DNA from: Chrysomallon squamiferum
Lineage: Eukaryota; Mollusca; Gastropoda; Neomphalida; Peltospiridae
Direction of reading: 5' to 3'
Assembly (NCBI GenBank): GCA_012295275.1
Contig: CM022668.1
Span: 263,157 to 327,156 of the forward strand
DNA length: 64,000 bases
The notes beneath the pieces were generated by a model. That model saw only the letters and a program-made list of their open reading frames with translations. It was not told the DNA's origin and made no database searches. Positions 39,885-51,032 of this stretch are shown in pieces; position 1 is the stretch's first letter, and every line of letters begins with the position of its first letter. The position numbers and the translations under genes are program-made.

Positions 39885-41245
39885 ATGGAATTGTTAGTTT
39901 ATTTTGTCTGTACTAGTTTTTGTTTGGGTCATTCTCTATTATATAATACAAGTTTTTAAATTTACTAAATCTTCAATCCTGTTTTTACTGTCTAACCCAC
40001 CATAAAATGACACACTTCAATGAAGTTAATCTCTAAAAACAATTATTAATGTAGAAGCCAGTTGCTATTTTATTGTTTACCCATAATTCTGAAATCCCCA
40101 ATTATGGTGATTGCCTATTTTTCAAATTTTGTTCAAATTAGTTTCATTCACTTAAACAATTAAGATTAATGTGTAAGAAATATGAATGTTTACATTTGTC
40201 CCATCCAAAATCCAAGTTACTTCTGGATTGAATTATTTTCAGTAAATGATGTTCAATCTGTTGTAATTTTGAAATGTTCTGCATATCATGATTATTTATT
40301 CATTTATCACTTTGTGCTATAGATACCAGTAAAATTCGATTTACAATAGATAATAATAGTAACCAAACATTTTGCTATTATAAATGATTAGGCTGTTTTT
40401 TCACATCTGCTTTTGTTGCTTCTGCTTTGATTATTGTTCTTTTCACGTTTTGTTCAATACTAACATGCATTACAAGTTTAGATTCTATACAGTTATTAAT
40501 TTTTGAAAAATATTTTATATCAGATTATTTTTATTAATTTTGCTGATAGATTTTAAAAAAAATCAAATTAAATTCTAATTTGTAGAAAGAAGTACATGTC
40601 TGCCAGTTGAAATAATTATAAAAATAATAAATAAATAAATGGAATGTTTTTCATCGAATAAAAGAAAAATATATATATATAATTTTTGGCTGCATTTTAA
40701 GTAAAAAAAAAACAGACCTTGGTGTTTTTATTGTGGTTATATATATATATATAATTATTTGCAGAGAAGGATTCCATTACTCAGGCAAAGAAACCAAGAA
40801 AAAAGAAAACCTCGCAGAAGAGACCAGCATTTGTTGATTCTGATGAGTCGGATGATAGTTTTGTTACAAAAAAATCAAAGGTAAAACTCTTGAATTTATC
40901 CAGTTAGGTAGTTAAATAAACATCATTTCATATGTGTGTTAATTTTAATTGCTTTATACATAGGTATGAATGTGTGTGTGCATATATATTTTACTCTAGA
41001 AATTCATGCATTTTTTTCCGTTAAGCATGAATGTTTTAGTTTTTTCTGACATTTAACTTTTAGTAATATGTGGGGTTTTTTTAATTATTTTTATTTATTT
41101 GTAGAAGATAACAGTGAGTGACGACGATGACTCATTTCATGACAATGGCAATACTGCGACATTGATGCCAGGACGTACAACTGGCCGATCTAGAGCCCCA
41201 GTCAAATATAACTTCGGTGAAGATGAGGAGGAGGAGGATTTTTAA
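15395..41245 (+). CDS. TOP2: DNA topoisomerase II (ATP-dependent, type IIA)
   Basis: Nuclear enzyme that passes one duplex through a transient double-strand break in another, using ATP, to decatenate and relax chromosomes. The whole gene can be read: a 13-nt first coding exon (15395-15407), one of two alternative second exons (17392-17429 or 17745-17773), then about 30 constitutive exons from 18373 to the TAA at 41243-41245, all GT-AG and phase-consistent. The product is about 1,669-1,672 residues, similar to vertebrate TOP2B. Order of domains: GHKL ATPase (NAADN, NNGKGIPV, GGRNGYGAK; transducer QTK near 410), TOPRIM (EGDSAK near 495; DQDQD near 575-579; PLRGK), winged-helix/tower with catalytic tyrosine near 839 (GGKDAASPRY), C-gate, then a long charged, acidic C-terminal domain ending EEEEDF. 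Introns hold several copies of one interspersed repeat. The gene is tail-to-tail with CCDC103. Confidence 0.97.
17392..17429 (+). other. TOP2: TOP2 alternative exon 2a
   Basis: 38 nt between a TTTTTGCAG acceptor and a GTAAGT donor. With the first exon it gives MPAKKRAKMTQADLKWN, which runs in phase 0 into the exon at 18373. It adds a basic cluster PAKKRAK that resembles a nuclear localisation signal. The internal ATG at 17403 could also serve as a start. Confidence 0.6.
17745..17773 (+). other. TOP2: TOP2 alternative exon 2b
   Basis: 29 nt between a CATTGTTAG acceptor and a GTAAGT donor. With the first exon it gives MPAKRKMAAKGPLK, in phase 0 with the exon at 18373. It could also be a first exon starting at the internal ATG 17750 (MAAKGPLK). 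If spliced after exon 2a, it shifts frame and meets TAA. Confidence 0.6.
18373..24675 (+). other. TOP2: TOP2 exons encoding the ATPase domain and transducer
   Basis: Exons 18373-18606, 19433-19526, 19791-19854, 20150-20295, 22245-22342, 22906-23118, 23449-23622, 24110-24211 and 24538-24675. They begin AMFENMQAK and contain KLSVERIYQKKTQLEHILLR (the conserved N-terminal strap). They then encode VNAADNK, WNNGKGIPVVEHK, GGRNGYGAKLCN and the QTK loop in NPTFDSQTKENM. All ATP-contacting motifs appear intact. The intron before 22245 is the longest here because of a 1.7-kb inserted repeat. Confidence 0.93.
20511..22217 (+). mobile_element. Interspersed repeat copy 1 (full-length, 1,707 bp) in a TOP2 intron
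   Basis: Begins TGGCTACCAGCAG and ends with the inverse of TAGGTACTGACAG, so it has short imperfect terminal inverted repeats. It is flanked on each side by CTTGTAT (20504-20510 and 22218-22224), a probable 7-bp target duplication. No transposase frame is seen, so it is non-autonomous. Related copies lie at 31621-32092, about 35060-37990 and, rearranged, about 30590-31290. Its right end sits only 27 bp before the exon at 22245, so it supplies sequence near the branch point. Confidence 0.7.
26560..26610. repeat. (TA)n microsatellite in a TOP2 intron
   Basis: About 25 perfect AT dinucleotides in the intron between exons 26378-26483 and 26930-27132. A shorter run lies at 25063-25084. Confidence 0.9.
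30590..31290. mobile_element. Interspersed repeat copy 2 (rearranged)
   Basis: The left part (about 30590-30785) matches copy 1 in the same orientation (ACTGTTTAAAATGA, AATAAGTTGGTTGCTTG). The right part (about 30900-31290) matches it inverted (AAAAGTTACCTATCAT, TATGTTTATGATTCTTAATT). The two halves are separated by TG and TA microsatellites. It is a fragmented, partly inverted insertion in the intron before exon 31474. Confidence 0.6.
31621..32092 (+). mobile_element. Interspersed repeat copy 3 (internally deleted, 472 bp)
   Basis: Carries both family ends: TGGGTATCAGCAG at the left and the inverse of TAGGTATCGGCAG at the right, a 13-bp inverted repeat with two mismatches. The centre of the 1.7-kb element is missing, so the left about 420 bp joins the right about 50 bp near 32040. 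I see no clear target duplication. It lies in the TOP2 intron before exon 32565. Confidence 0.65.
35634..35719 (+). pseudogene. TOP2: Exon fragment copy of TOP2 inside an intronic repeat
   Basis: These 86 bp match 40790-40875, within the penultimate TOP2 coding exon, at 84 of 86 positions and in the same orientation. The two differences are C to T and T to C, at GTATTTGTCG against GCATTTGTTG. The copy starts inside the exon, lacks the acceptor and donor, and is flanked on both sides by repeat-family DNA. It is therefore a derived non-functional duplicate lying about 5 kb upstream of its source. Confidence 0.9.
35856..36506. mobile_element. 651-bp foldback DNA element with about 215-bp inverted repeats
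   Basis: The left arm (35856 to about 36079) is repeated inverted as the right arm (about 36292-36506). Termini read GGGTCATTCC. Both arms are open in one frame and encode the same peptide, for example GRISHNTGLIELKFQIWCCG, which is a composition effect and not a gene. It is flanked by ATAT on each side (35852-35855, 36507-36510). Copy 1 of the host repeat, near 21172, shows the uninterrupted site, so this is a true insertion. The target duplication is ATAT, or TA if the terminus is TGGGTC. Confidence 0.85.
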
Positions 41246-41309
41246 CTATGTGATATTAAGCTATCAAAAAAAAAAAAAATTTTTTTTAAATATATATAAC
41301 ATTTTATAA

Positions 41310-41315
41310 AATAAA
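41310..41315 (+). terminator. Probable TOP2 polyadenylation signal
   Basis: Canonical AATAAA shortly after the stop codon, just before a (TA)n and A-rich tract. The A run after it is genomic microsatellite, so the cleavage site cannot be placed. Confidence 0.4.
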
Positions 41316-41328
41316 CTTGTACGTCATT

Positions 41329-41331
<3 letters not shown>

Positions 41332-41382
<51 letters not shown>
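41332..41382. repeat. (TA)n microsatellite followed by an A tract
   Basis: About 25 TA dinucleotides and then about 18 A residues directly downstream of TOP2. Confidence 0.9.
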
Positions 41383-41387
<5 letters not shown>

Positions 41388-44118
41388 AAAAAAAAAAAAA
41401 ACAAACAAGAAAATTAGTGATAATAAAATGTTATTAATCTAAAAAAATACAGCTTTAAAAAAAAAAGTAAAAGTTATCTAAAATTTCAAAAGGTTACTGT
41501 AACATTGATGGTATCATTCTGGAAAATATGAAAACAAAATAAATATGAGTATCTACAAAAAATTTCAAAATAAGTAAATTTAAACAAATGTATATAGAAT
41601 ATAATTTGGTATTGCTAAAAAAAACTCCTGAAAAAATATATAATGATTAGTTAACTAAATTATTTAAAAAAAAAGAAAAAAAAAAGAAGTACTGTAAACA
41701 TAAATCGTTAAAGCCTGCAAAGTACAAATAAAAGAAACACAAAAAAAAAAATTAAATTTAAAATGTTAGTGTGTTTTTTTCTTTTGTTTTTTTAATGAAT
41801 ATTTTTGATGTATCAAACCTGACCAATGCATCAACTATAACTTAAACAAATAACATTCATGCCTGTACCAAACAGTGTGTAGATTGTGTTACATATGTGG
41901 AAAATATATATGTAAAGAAACGATACAGAATAATTTTCTTGGTGCAAAGAATAATGATTTTGTTGCATACACATATTCATGTGTCCATGTATGGGATGTT
42001 TTTATTTTCATATTCAGGTTTTTTTTTCATTATGTTACATTACAGTCTTTACAGGTCTGACAGCATTTCACTATTATAATAATACACCCCTCAATTTATT
42101 TGTTGCCATGGAGACTAGCAGGTTTTAATTCCTCATACACATTTGTTTTCCTCTTTATTATAATTATTTGCCAAAGAAACATAGAAATTTGTCAAATTTA
42201 ATTTCAGTAAAAAGTAGGTTTTTTTGTTTTTTGTTTTTATTAGTTTTTTAATGTATTTTATTTTTTATTTTATTTTATTTTATTTTGTTATTTCTTGAGT
42301 AATGATTAAACTGCTTCAGTACTCTCCCTTGTACATACTCTTAAGAATTAGAAACCTATCAGTTTTGACTATTTTAGTTAATAGTATAATTGTATCATTC
42401 ATCACATAACTTAAATATTTTATTTTTAATGTAAATAAATGTTAATGTTTGCCACACATATTTGTTAGTACAATACTGAGAAACAAAATTATTGAAATTA
42501 ACCAACAGTGTTTTTATTTGGGGGGTCAGGGTTTCATTCAACAGTTGATAATATTTATTATGTTTAAACAATTTTCAAAAAGGTTATAGCTTATAGCAGC
42601 TAAGTATCACTGTATTGTTAAACGTTGTTCAGAAATAATTTATTGTTAAACACATAATAAAATGAAAAACTGACTTTCAACCAGCATCTAGTTTTATAAT
42701 GAATATTATAATGTGCAGAGAAGCATTTTTACTAAAACATTTTCATAACTACCACTGAATGTAGTATGTTATTCATACGTTGCTCAGTATTCATTTATTT
42801 ACTAAAATATACTATCAATTTATGAAATAATTTTATTTAGGATGCTATTTTTAACCTTTTACTGTTATTCACAGCTTTGTAGTAATAGTTGATTTGTTTA
42901 CTACTTACATGCTGGGGTTATTCAAAAGAAATTTCAGTTGTAAAAATAATTTTAATTTCATGTCTTCCTTATAATCAAAATTACACAATTGTAATAAGAA
43001 ATCTATATCTGGTGTGTAATCAATTAAAATAATTAATTTTTCTCTTACTTTATCAGCTAACAATGAGCTGTATTACAGCTTTCATTTTTAAATTGTTTGG
43101 TTTTAAAATTTATCTCATTAATTCACACACATACATTTTTATTTATTTTTATCATATCTCAGAATATTATTACCAGTTCTCATTTTGATCATAAACATTT
43201 TTGAGACAAGCTTAAATAATGAATTACATCAGATATATTTTTGTTTGCTTTTCACAAGTGTTGCTGATGTATTTATTTGAAGTGTGTCAAACTACACTTC
43301 CAACAATAAGCAATGTAGTTTGACACTGAGAGTGTCTGCAATATTTTCCTTGGATGGTTTAAAACAAACAGTCAAACATGTCAGTAACAAATTTATAGTT
43401 TATGAATTTGTTTTATTTTATTTTTATACAAATCTGGTGATTTACATTTTGTCTTGTCTATAAAAACGTTTTATTTTTAATGAATCTCCAGTCATACATT
43501 ATTCTATCTGTGTGCCTGTCACTCACCCTGTCATATTGTAGCAGTTACATAATAAAATGTTATGTAGTAAATTTGTAAATTACAATCTTGTGTTTTGTTA
43601 TTTTTAATTAAAGTACAGCTATAGTGGTTTGCATACCCAGTAACTAGTTTTATAATATTTATATTTTTAAAAGTAACATAAACAATAAAGCTATCACTAT
43701 CAGTTGATCTGATAAAGTTTGTCATTTTGGAATTTTGATTAAGTCGTGATGTTAACATACGCTTAAGACTGATTTTGTCTGGACACCCATTTTTGTGAAT
43801 AATAAAGTAACAAAAACAACTGATCTATAAAAAACGTAGAAACGCCATCGTTTTTCTGACAATATATTAAAAACAAACGAGCCTGATGAGAACAAATAAT
43901 TTTTTATTTTTGGTAACAACACTTAAAAATCATTAAATAAACTTGTGAAATGATTTTGGAAGAATTTTGTCTCATTTGTGAATTAAATTCTAAGTTATAA
44001 TGAAGCTGTTTAACTAATACCTTCCCAGACAGGAGGGCACATACAACACCAGTCATTAACAGATGAGTCTATGGGTTAGGGTTACATGTATATTTTAAAA
44101 TAAATATATATTATAAAT

Positions 44119-45822
44119 TTATTCTTTGACTTCATATTTTTGCTTCAATTTCTCCAATCTATCCAAGACTTCAGTACAATCTGATCTTTCACTTTCTAGA
44201 TTTTTAAATAATTTGACACATGCCTCTTGTTCTTGTTTGCTCAAAAACTGAACAGATAAGGAAAATCTGTTGGTTGTGCTCAGTTGTTCCAATATGTCAA
44301 TAATGTCTAGCAACTCCTCCCTTTTCATACAGGTTGCCATAACAATCAGAAAATCTCCAAGCAATCCAAAACCAATTTCTCCTTTGAAAATAGCTGCTAG
44401 TTTTTGTGCTCCAACTGCAAGAAGGAACTGATGTCTCTTGGATTCTGTCTTGTGCACATGTCTCCATTCTCTAATAAACACCAATGATGTCGCTGGAATC
44501 TTTACAGAATCTTTGTTCTGAAAACAGACTTATAAATTGAAATTATAAACCTAACAAAAAAATAGAAAATGATGATGAAATATTTATCTCGAGTGTCTTA
44601 ATGTTTTACATAAAAAATAAATAAATCTGTCTTAGTGTATATGTAGATATATGTGTGTCATCTTAGTGTGTACATGTTTGTGTGTTCTTGTATGGCTGTT
44701 ATTTGTGTATGCATATAAGACTGCATTAGTTATTACATATTTTTGTTGTGGCTATGATGTATATGTCTGAATGTGTATGCATATCTGTGTGTATGTGTGT
44801 GTTTGTGTGTGTGTGTGTGTGTGTAAATCAAGACATACCTGAGTTAGAGGCATGTAGTCAGTTACTACATCACCATTTTGTTTTGTAGCTATAACATTCC
44901 AAGGCTGTTGAAATCTACTTTTTATTTTGTCACCTTTGTCTAAAGGTTTCAGATGAGATGCCGCAACAATATCTCTGAAAAGTATTTGCAATTTGTCAAT
45001 ATTTGAAAATAAATTTTTAAAAATCTAAATAAATAAATAAGTAAGTAAGTAAGTAAATAAATAAATAGTTACATAAACAATAATACAACATGAAATAATC
45101 ACAACTGTCTGTCTGAAAAGTTCACCTAACAAATCTAGAAGTGTTCTACTCACCTGGCTTTTAGAAAACATACCGAGAAGGTCACCTTAAAAACTGCCTC
45201 AGTACTCAAACTGATTCAGCATAACCTTTTGCTTATAAATATAGATTTGTAAAAATATAGAATTGTTTACAAACTATTTGATTAATGGTTTGGATCAGAA
45301 CTGAAGTAATGGCAGACCTTTTTTTTCTTTGTCCAAATAATTACTGAAGACAACTAGTTATTTCCTTCTGGCAAGGGCTCCATAACTGATATGTAAGTGA
45401 TAATATATATTTACTTTTTTGTGTGTGTATATGGCTCTTGAATTTTATGCATCTATGTATTTAAACATAAAAGTGTGTTTTTGTGTGTGTGTGTGTGTGT
45501 TGTATTAGTGTGTGTCTTTAGATGTATCTTGGTATTCATACAGATTTATATCTGCACATATCTATGTATTTATACAAGTGTGTGTAATGTGTTACTATTG
45601 ATACATCTTTGCATATATGTATGTTTATGTCTGTGTGTGTGAGATTCTGTATGGGTGTCTTACTTACTTAAATTCTTCGTATGAAGCAACTCGCTGCTGC
45701 ACAGCTCTGAACTTTGCATCATTCTCTCGTTGATATTTTTCATCTGCGGCTACAGCAGCATTTAGTTCAATTTCTAATTTATCAAAGTCAAAGTCATTGT
45801 CATCATGTGACAAACTCGTCAT
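44119..45822 (-). CDS. CCDC103: Coiled-coil domain-containing protein 103 (dynein arm assembly factor)
   Basis: Cytoplasmic and axonemal factor (also DNAAF19) needed to assemble or dock ciliary dynein arms. Three coding exons in transcription order: 45822-45668, 44974-44839, 44517-44119. They total 690 nt, which is 229 codons plus TAA, against about 242 in vertebrates. The N-terminal half carries the signature [20 protein letters not shown] then [20 protein letters not shown], predicted helical. The C-terminal half (from about residue 105) has the RPAP3-C-like region with [12 protein letters not shown] and [18 protein letters not shown]. Phases and GT-AG junctions fit (155 and 136 nt give phase 0 at the second junction). 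The ATG at 45822 precedes an acidic [20 protein letters not shown] and no closer start is plausible. A 42-bp palindrome lies 28 bp upstream. Its presence implies an animal with motile cilia or flagella. Confidence 0.93.
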
Positions 45823-46555
45823 CTTAAAACTACACAATATGGAAGAAAAAAAAAGTTAATTAAAATATATATATATTTTAATTAACTTTTTACCAAATAA
45901 ACAAAGCTTTAATACTAAACTATAAACTGGAAATGTTTGGCTGGTCTTTTTGTTTTACATAAAATGAACTTAATTATATGATATCTGTTTAATTAACTTG
46001 AAGCTTAAACGTCAGTATTTTAAGTTTAAAATATTGTTATTTATTAAATATATTTTTATTTTTAAATTATCAGAAAAAAAGAACGATCATTTCAATATAC
46101 GGAAACAGGTGAAGTAGCATTTTAAACATCGAAACTTATCGAAGACTGTCAAAATACTATTAATGCACATGCTTTATATTATATTTAGATGCCGGCAAAG
46201 GTCAATAGCATAAAATGATTCTACTGATTGAAAGAAAGGCTTACATTAAATCACTGAAGATAAAGAAAACAAAAAAAAACACAGCGTCCTTAGCAATTTC
46301 AAGGGAGATTACTCTATTAAAAAGAAAAATATGGTTTTATACGTCTATTTATTTCTTCCACACTGTTCTATTTCACTTTTGAATGCATAATTAATTAAAC
46401 CAGGGTTGTTTTGGGTTGTTCTTTTTTTTTTTTGGTTTTTTAGTAAAATTTGTTTTAAGTATTCACTGCTTTTAATTTAATTTTATTCTTATAAAACATG
46501 TCTATTGGGTACTAGAAAACAATAGGAACAAGTAATAATAATAATAATAATAATA

Positions 46556-46591
<36 letters not shown>

Positions 46592-47330
46592 GTGGTTATT
46601 TAGGATATAACTGCATAAATATAAAACAATAAAGAAATGGGTAACATATTTTTAAAATTGAGAAATATATCTTTTGACATTAATTTAACATTAAGTCTCC
46701 TATATTATTGATAGATACAAAAACTGTATGGACATGTTTGTTATAATCCTCATTATTATTATCATTATCATTATCATAATCAAGGTATATGCAATGTGTA
46801 TTTTATTATTTTATTATTATTATTATCATTAATTTTTTTAATTGCTATCACTGATTTTTAATTGCTATTTATGTAGTCAGAGCAGTGATCTGTGAAATGA
46901 CCTTTTCTATTTTTCATGAAGTGCTTGTTGATTTATTTCCCTTTCCAGTTAAAGATCATTGTACGACTATTCTGCTTTATGGTTACGTAGATTATTAACA
47001 TTCGCTTTTATTAAAATAAAAAAATAAAAACAAGAAAAACAAGAGAAAAAAAATCTTTAAATGTTTGTCAAAAATCCATGTTCTGACGAAATTAAAAGCC
47101 GCAATTTAATTAGTTAAGCATTCATATATATACATATGTTTACTTATATATATACCAATATTTTATTTTACACAGATGAGAAAACTAATTACAAATGCAC
47201 AGGAGGACGGGTCTTGCATTTTAGGAAAGTGGACGCTATCAATATATTGGTTGAACTTTCAGCATTAAATAAATGGGGTGGGTGTGGAAATCTGTTGATA
47301 ACTATTTTTGTTTATTGTATGTTCCTTTCT
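45823..47330. other. CCDC103 upstream region
   Basis: Holds the 42-bp palindrome (45850-45891), (TAA)n and (TA)n runs (46533-46587) and AT-rich DNA. No gene is recognised. No RFX X-box was seen here despite the ciliary gene. Confidence 0.5.
45850..45891. repeat. 42-bp perfect palindrome upstream of the CCDC103 start
   Basis: Each half reads AAAAGTTAATTAAAATATAT from 45851, mirrored exactly around a central TATA. It could extrude as a cruciform or fold in the leader. It lies 28 bp before the start codon. Confidence 0.85.
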
Positions 47331-47560
47331 AGTCTCCACCACCGACGTCATCTAGCCCCGCCGCATTAAAATATTAGTGAGACAAGGCAAATGGCGCAAT
47401 GCGTAATTTGGTTTACTCATGAACGTCTGAAATATGGCAACACGTGACAGCTTAACCGGAGTGAAGGCTGAGGCAATCCATCATGTTGTAGCAGCAACGT
47501 TGAAAAGAAAATATTTATTACTGGGTTTTTACCGCACAGAGAGGAATAGAGCGGATTCAG
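47331..47560 (+). promoter_or_regulatory. CpG-enriched promoter and possible leader exon of bestrophin
   Basis: CpG-rich patch with GACGTCA (47345), an E-box CACGTGAC (about 47441) and a strong donor (ATTCAG|GTAAGAG, last exon base 47560). An ATG at 47434 opens 42 codons without a stop (MATRDSLTGVKAEAIHHVVA...) up to the donor. Spliced to an acceptor at 53782, this frame ends in TGA at 53815-53817, 10 bp before the bestrophin ATG. It would then be a 53-residue upstream ORF. It may instead be the first exon of an unrecognised gene. Confidence 0.35.
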
Positions 47561-47636
47561 GTAAGAGTTCCTTTTGTACTTAGTAAAGTTACTAACTTGT
47601 GAAATAAAGTGTTAAAAGTAAATTTTTAAATGTAAC

Positions 47637-47671
<35 letters not shown>

Positions 47672-48513
47672 TCATCACTGTTGATACCGTCGTCGTTTTT
47701 GTATAATAATGATCATCAAAAATACATCTGGAATTTACTGTACCTGCTTGTGTCAGTTTGTACCATATTTCTTTAAAGTGTTAGGATATTTCACAAACAT
47801 GCAAACTTAACATTATTTTAGCCAACAGAAAGTTACGTAAAGGCTTCTTTTTAAAATATATTACTGCTTTAAGTGTAATTTTATTTCGAGTTACATTGAC
47901 TATCAATTAATCATTTCTGTTTTAAATATTTTCATTTATTTAATTTAAAATGTTTAGCTAATTCAGTTTAATGCATTATATACATGTACATACACATACA
48001 CACATATATACATACACACACATATACGTATGTTAAGAATCTATATTCACACACATGTAGACAGACAGAGAGAGACAGAGATAGATAGATAGAAGATAGA
48101 TATATAGATAGATAGACAGATTAGATAGATATACGCACATTTACATAAAGGACAAATCATTAACTGAGACATAATTAAATATGTGCATGTATTTCCTTGT
48201 CGTTATAAAATGTACATATATAACCATTATCTGCGTCACGAACAATAACTTTTAGTTTTATTCTTGAATAACCTGTTTGTAAGACGTAAGGTCTGTTTGT
48301 TATTAAAGAGTTTTTACACAAACTGTAAAAAAACTAATTACATATATATTTAAACAGCTAATTCCATTCGCTGTAAAAAGAAGGTATATCAGCTATAAAA
48401 TTATTTTACCAGAAAATGAACAAATCAATACACATATAAACACACTGCACTGGGAAAAAGTAACAACATGAAAAAGAAAGAGAAATAAAGTGAGAGATTA
48501 ACAGAAAGAGAGG

Positions 48514-48515
<2 letters not shown>

Positions 48516-48584
<69 letters not shown>
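48516..48584. repeat. (GA)n microsatellite
   Basis: About 34 GA dinucleotides. Confidence 0.9.
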
Positions 48585-48587
<3 letters not shown>

Positions 48588-48727
48588 CGTGTAAAGAAAT
48601 TAGCTTAATTAATCAAATAAATGAGTGTTTATTAAAGTTGAACATATTTTTATATTTTCTGCACAAGCACGGGATAACGTGTACCATATAAATATATGCT
48701 GTTTAAAGAGCAGTAGCAGTGCCACGT

Positions 48728-48761
<34 letters not shown>

Positions 48762-49283
48762 TAGCTTGAAATAGTCGCTAGAGAACGTACGTAATTCGAA
48801 TTTCAAGCATTTTAACTTGAGCTACCTGTAAAAACTAAAACACATTTTAAAATTTTATTTCACCAGGAGAGGAAGTTTGATTGTCTGGACTTTTACATTA
48901 TTACTGGCGAAGAATACTCCACAATTTTTTCTGTTGTTTAGTTAACAAAACGTCACTAAAATATGTTATTAAAAGAATTAATGTTGCTGCCAGTACGGTT
49001 TTGATGTTGTTATGAAATTGAATTATTTTTAACCACATTTAATTAATGGAATGTATAAATTATTTCTAGTGAAAAAAGATCTTCCACATAATATGAATAC
49101 ACACACATATACACAAGAAAGAAATTAATGTAACATACAAAAAATAATAATAATAATAATAATAACAATAATAATAATAACAACAATAGTAAAATAAATA
49201 CATAAATAATATTTTTCTCTCTCTTTCTTTCTTTGTCATCGTATGTTATTAGGTTATTAATATTATTATTAAAGAATGTTTAA

Positions 49284-49284
<1 letters not shown>

Positions 49285-49350
<66 letters not shown>
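49285..49350. repeat. (CT)n microsatellite
   Basis: About 32 CT dinucleotides, in the opposite orientation to the neighbouring GA tracts, followed by a pyrimidine-rich stretch to about 49470. Confidence 0.9.
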
Positions 49351-49354
<4 letters not shown>

Positions 49355-50649
49355 ATATATCTTTCGGTCTCTTTGTTTCTCACTTTGCTTTTCTTTCTTT
49401 TTTCTCTCTTCCTCTCCATTTTCTTCTTTCTTTTCCTTTTTTTTTTTTTTCTCAGTATCTTTTCGTCTTCCTCTATCACTGTCATTTTCTATTTTAATTT
49501 ATTTATTTATTTAGTTTACCCTTTAAAAACTCAAAAAACCCAAACACATATTACGTATTTATAAATGCACACAAAAATAATTCTATCAACTTTCTACATA
49601 TAATTTCCTCTCGCATGCAACGCGTACGGCTACGTGAAAGTTAAAGGTAATTTCAAGGCATTGTTTTTTTTTGTATGTGTTTTTTTTTTATTGTGATCTT
49701 TGGGAACGTAAAACAGAAATGTACGACGTATAGGCACTAGACTGTATTCCAGGTTTAATCATTTTATATTTCACAATCACTCCAGATCAAACTTTTTATT
49801 TAAAGCAGATAAACATGCACATACTAATATACGTATACAAATATATAACCACACATACATACACATGCATACATACATACTTTCACACACACATGTACAT
49901 GCATATATCCACTAACCCATACACACACACATACACACACACATACAAACACATTCATACACATATAAACATGTACACACCCACATAGGAGAAATACGAA
50001 ATTATTTCCATATACATATTCACACATACATGCATACATAATTACATACGAATCACATATACATAAACACACGTACACATACTGACATATACATTTACAG
50101 TCTTTTATTATGAAGCTTTAAAACACGTTTTTTATCTGTAAAGTTTAACGTCTGTTTTAGACTTTGGCAAGTTTGTGTCGATTAACACTATTTCCAGATG
50201 ACTAGAGAAATTACACATGTTAAACTGAAGTACAATGGACTCATTCTTTTAAAATCAAGAGAAAAAAACCGACCCATACGGGCCACGAAAGCATACATGA
50301 CAAGACAACCTGATATTAACGTGTCAGCTTTTGTTTAATTACAGCTGTGTGTAAGTATATATATATTACGTTTTCAAAATATGGATTTAATTTTTTTGAA
50401 GAAAGGATGTACACTGGATTTAAATATCAAGGCAAGGGAAGAAACGGAGGTTTTGAAGAGATTCTAATAATACTGTTATATTATTGTAAAACACCTTTAC
50501 ATTTAGATAAACATATAGTCACAGATATATTTATTTATATATAAAATTAAATGATATTTACGTAATACAAATAACATTTCATAAATTTGTTTTATGGTTT
50601 TCTGTAACAAACTGCATAAAAAGTGCTATTAAAACTAACTGAATAACAC

Positions 50650-50655
50650 ACACAA

Positions 50656-50697
<42 letters not shown>

Positions 50698-50710
50698 CCA
50701 CACACACACA
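50650..50710. repeat. (CA)n microsatellite
   Basis: CA run of about 50-60 bp with one TACC interruption. Confidence 0.85.
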
Positions 50711-50778
50711 AACACTAATGACAGTTATATAAAATAGCTTACAGCGGGTTTTGGTAGAAATCTATGTAGGGATTATTA

Positions 50779-50782
<4 letters not shown>

Positions 50783-50842
<60 letters not shown>

Positions 50843-50916
50843 GTGGCGTCCTATGTACCCCCGACAGGATGGTCCCATGTTAAACTGGAAACTGAATTCT
50901 AGAAGAAGCTAATTAG

Positions 50917-51011
<95 letters not shown>

Positions 51012-51032
51012 GTGGCGTCCTAAGTACCCCGA
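50783..51032. repeat. Duplicated (GA)n plus GC-rich block
   Basis: Two GA tracts (50783-50839 and 50920-51008) are each followed by the same GC-rich block, GGCGGTGGCGTCCTA then GTACCCC and GAC (50839 and 51008 onwards). Between them are 66 bp of unique DNA. The blocks differ by one substitution and one C. This is a compound tandem duplication of a microsatellite with its flank. Confidence 0.8.

Larger units (their letters stand above)
32565..41245 (+). other. TOP2: TOP2 exons encoding the C-terminal regulatory domain
   Basis: Exons 32565-32714, 33130-33213, 33581-33778, 34346-34526, 34839-35003, 38441-38567, 38789-38919, 39210-39365, 39623-39787, 40765-40880 and 41105-41245. The first ones still match the family (SGGPDFNYIL, LRSKTYCDLWKEDL). 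Later ones are fast-evolving, rich in Ser, Asp and Lys, with poly-Asp runs from GAT repeats (start of 32565 and in 39623) and basic KKKKK-type clusters likely to act in nuclear import. Phases were checked across every junction. The last exon ends in an acidic EDEEEEDF tail typical of eukaryotic TOP2. Confidence 0.88.
41246..44118. other. TOP2 and CCDC103 convergent 3' region
   Basis: Both genes end into this 2.9-kb AT-rich interval. AATAAA at 41310-41315, 65 bp after the TOP2 stop, is a plausible polyadenylation signal. It is followed by a (TA)n run (41332-41382) and an A run. No coding frame is recognised. An RFX-like X-box (42102-42115) and a 13-bp-stem hairpin (43284-43327) are noted as findings. 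Confidence 0.6.

Noticed and set aside
49249-49564. Arg-Glu or Leu-Ser repeat frames
   Set aside because: Translation of the (CT)n/(GA)n tract.
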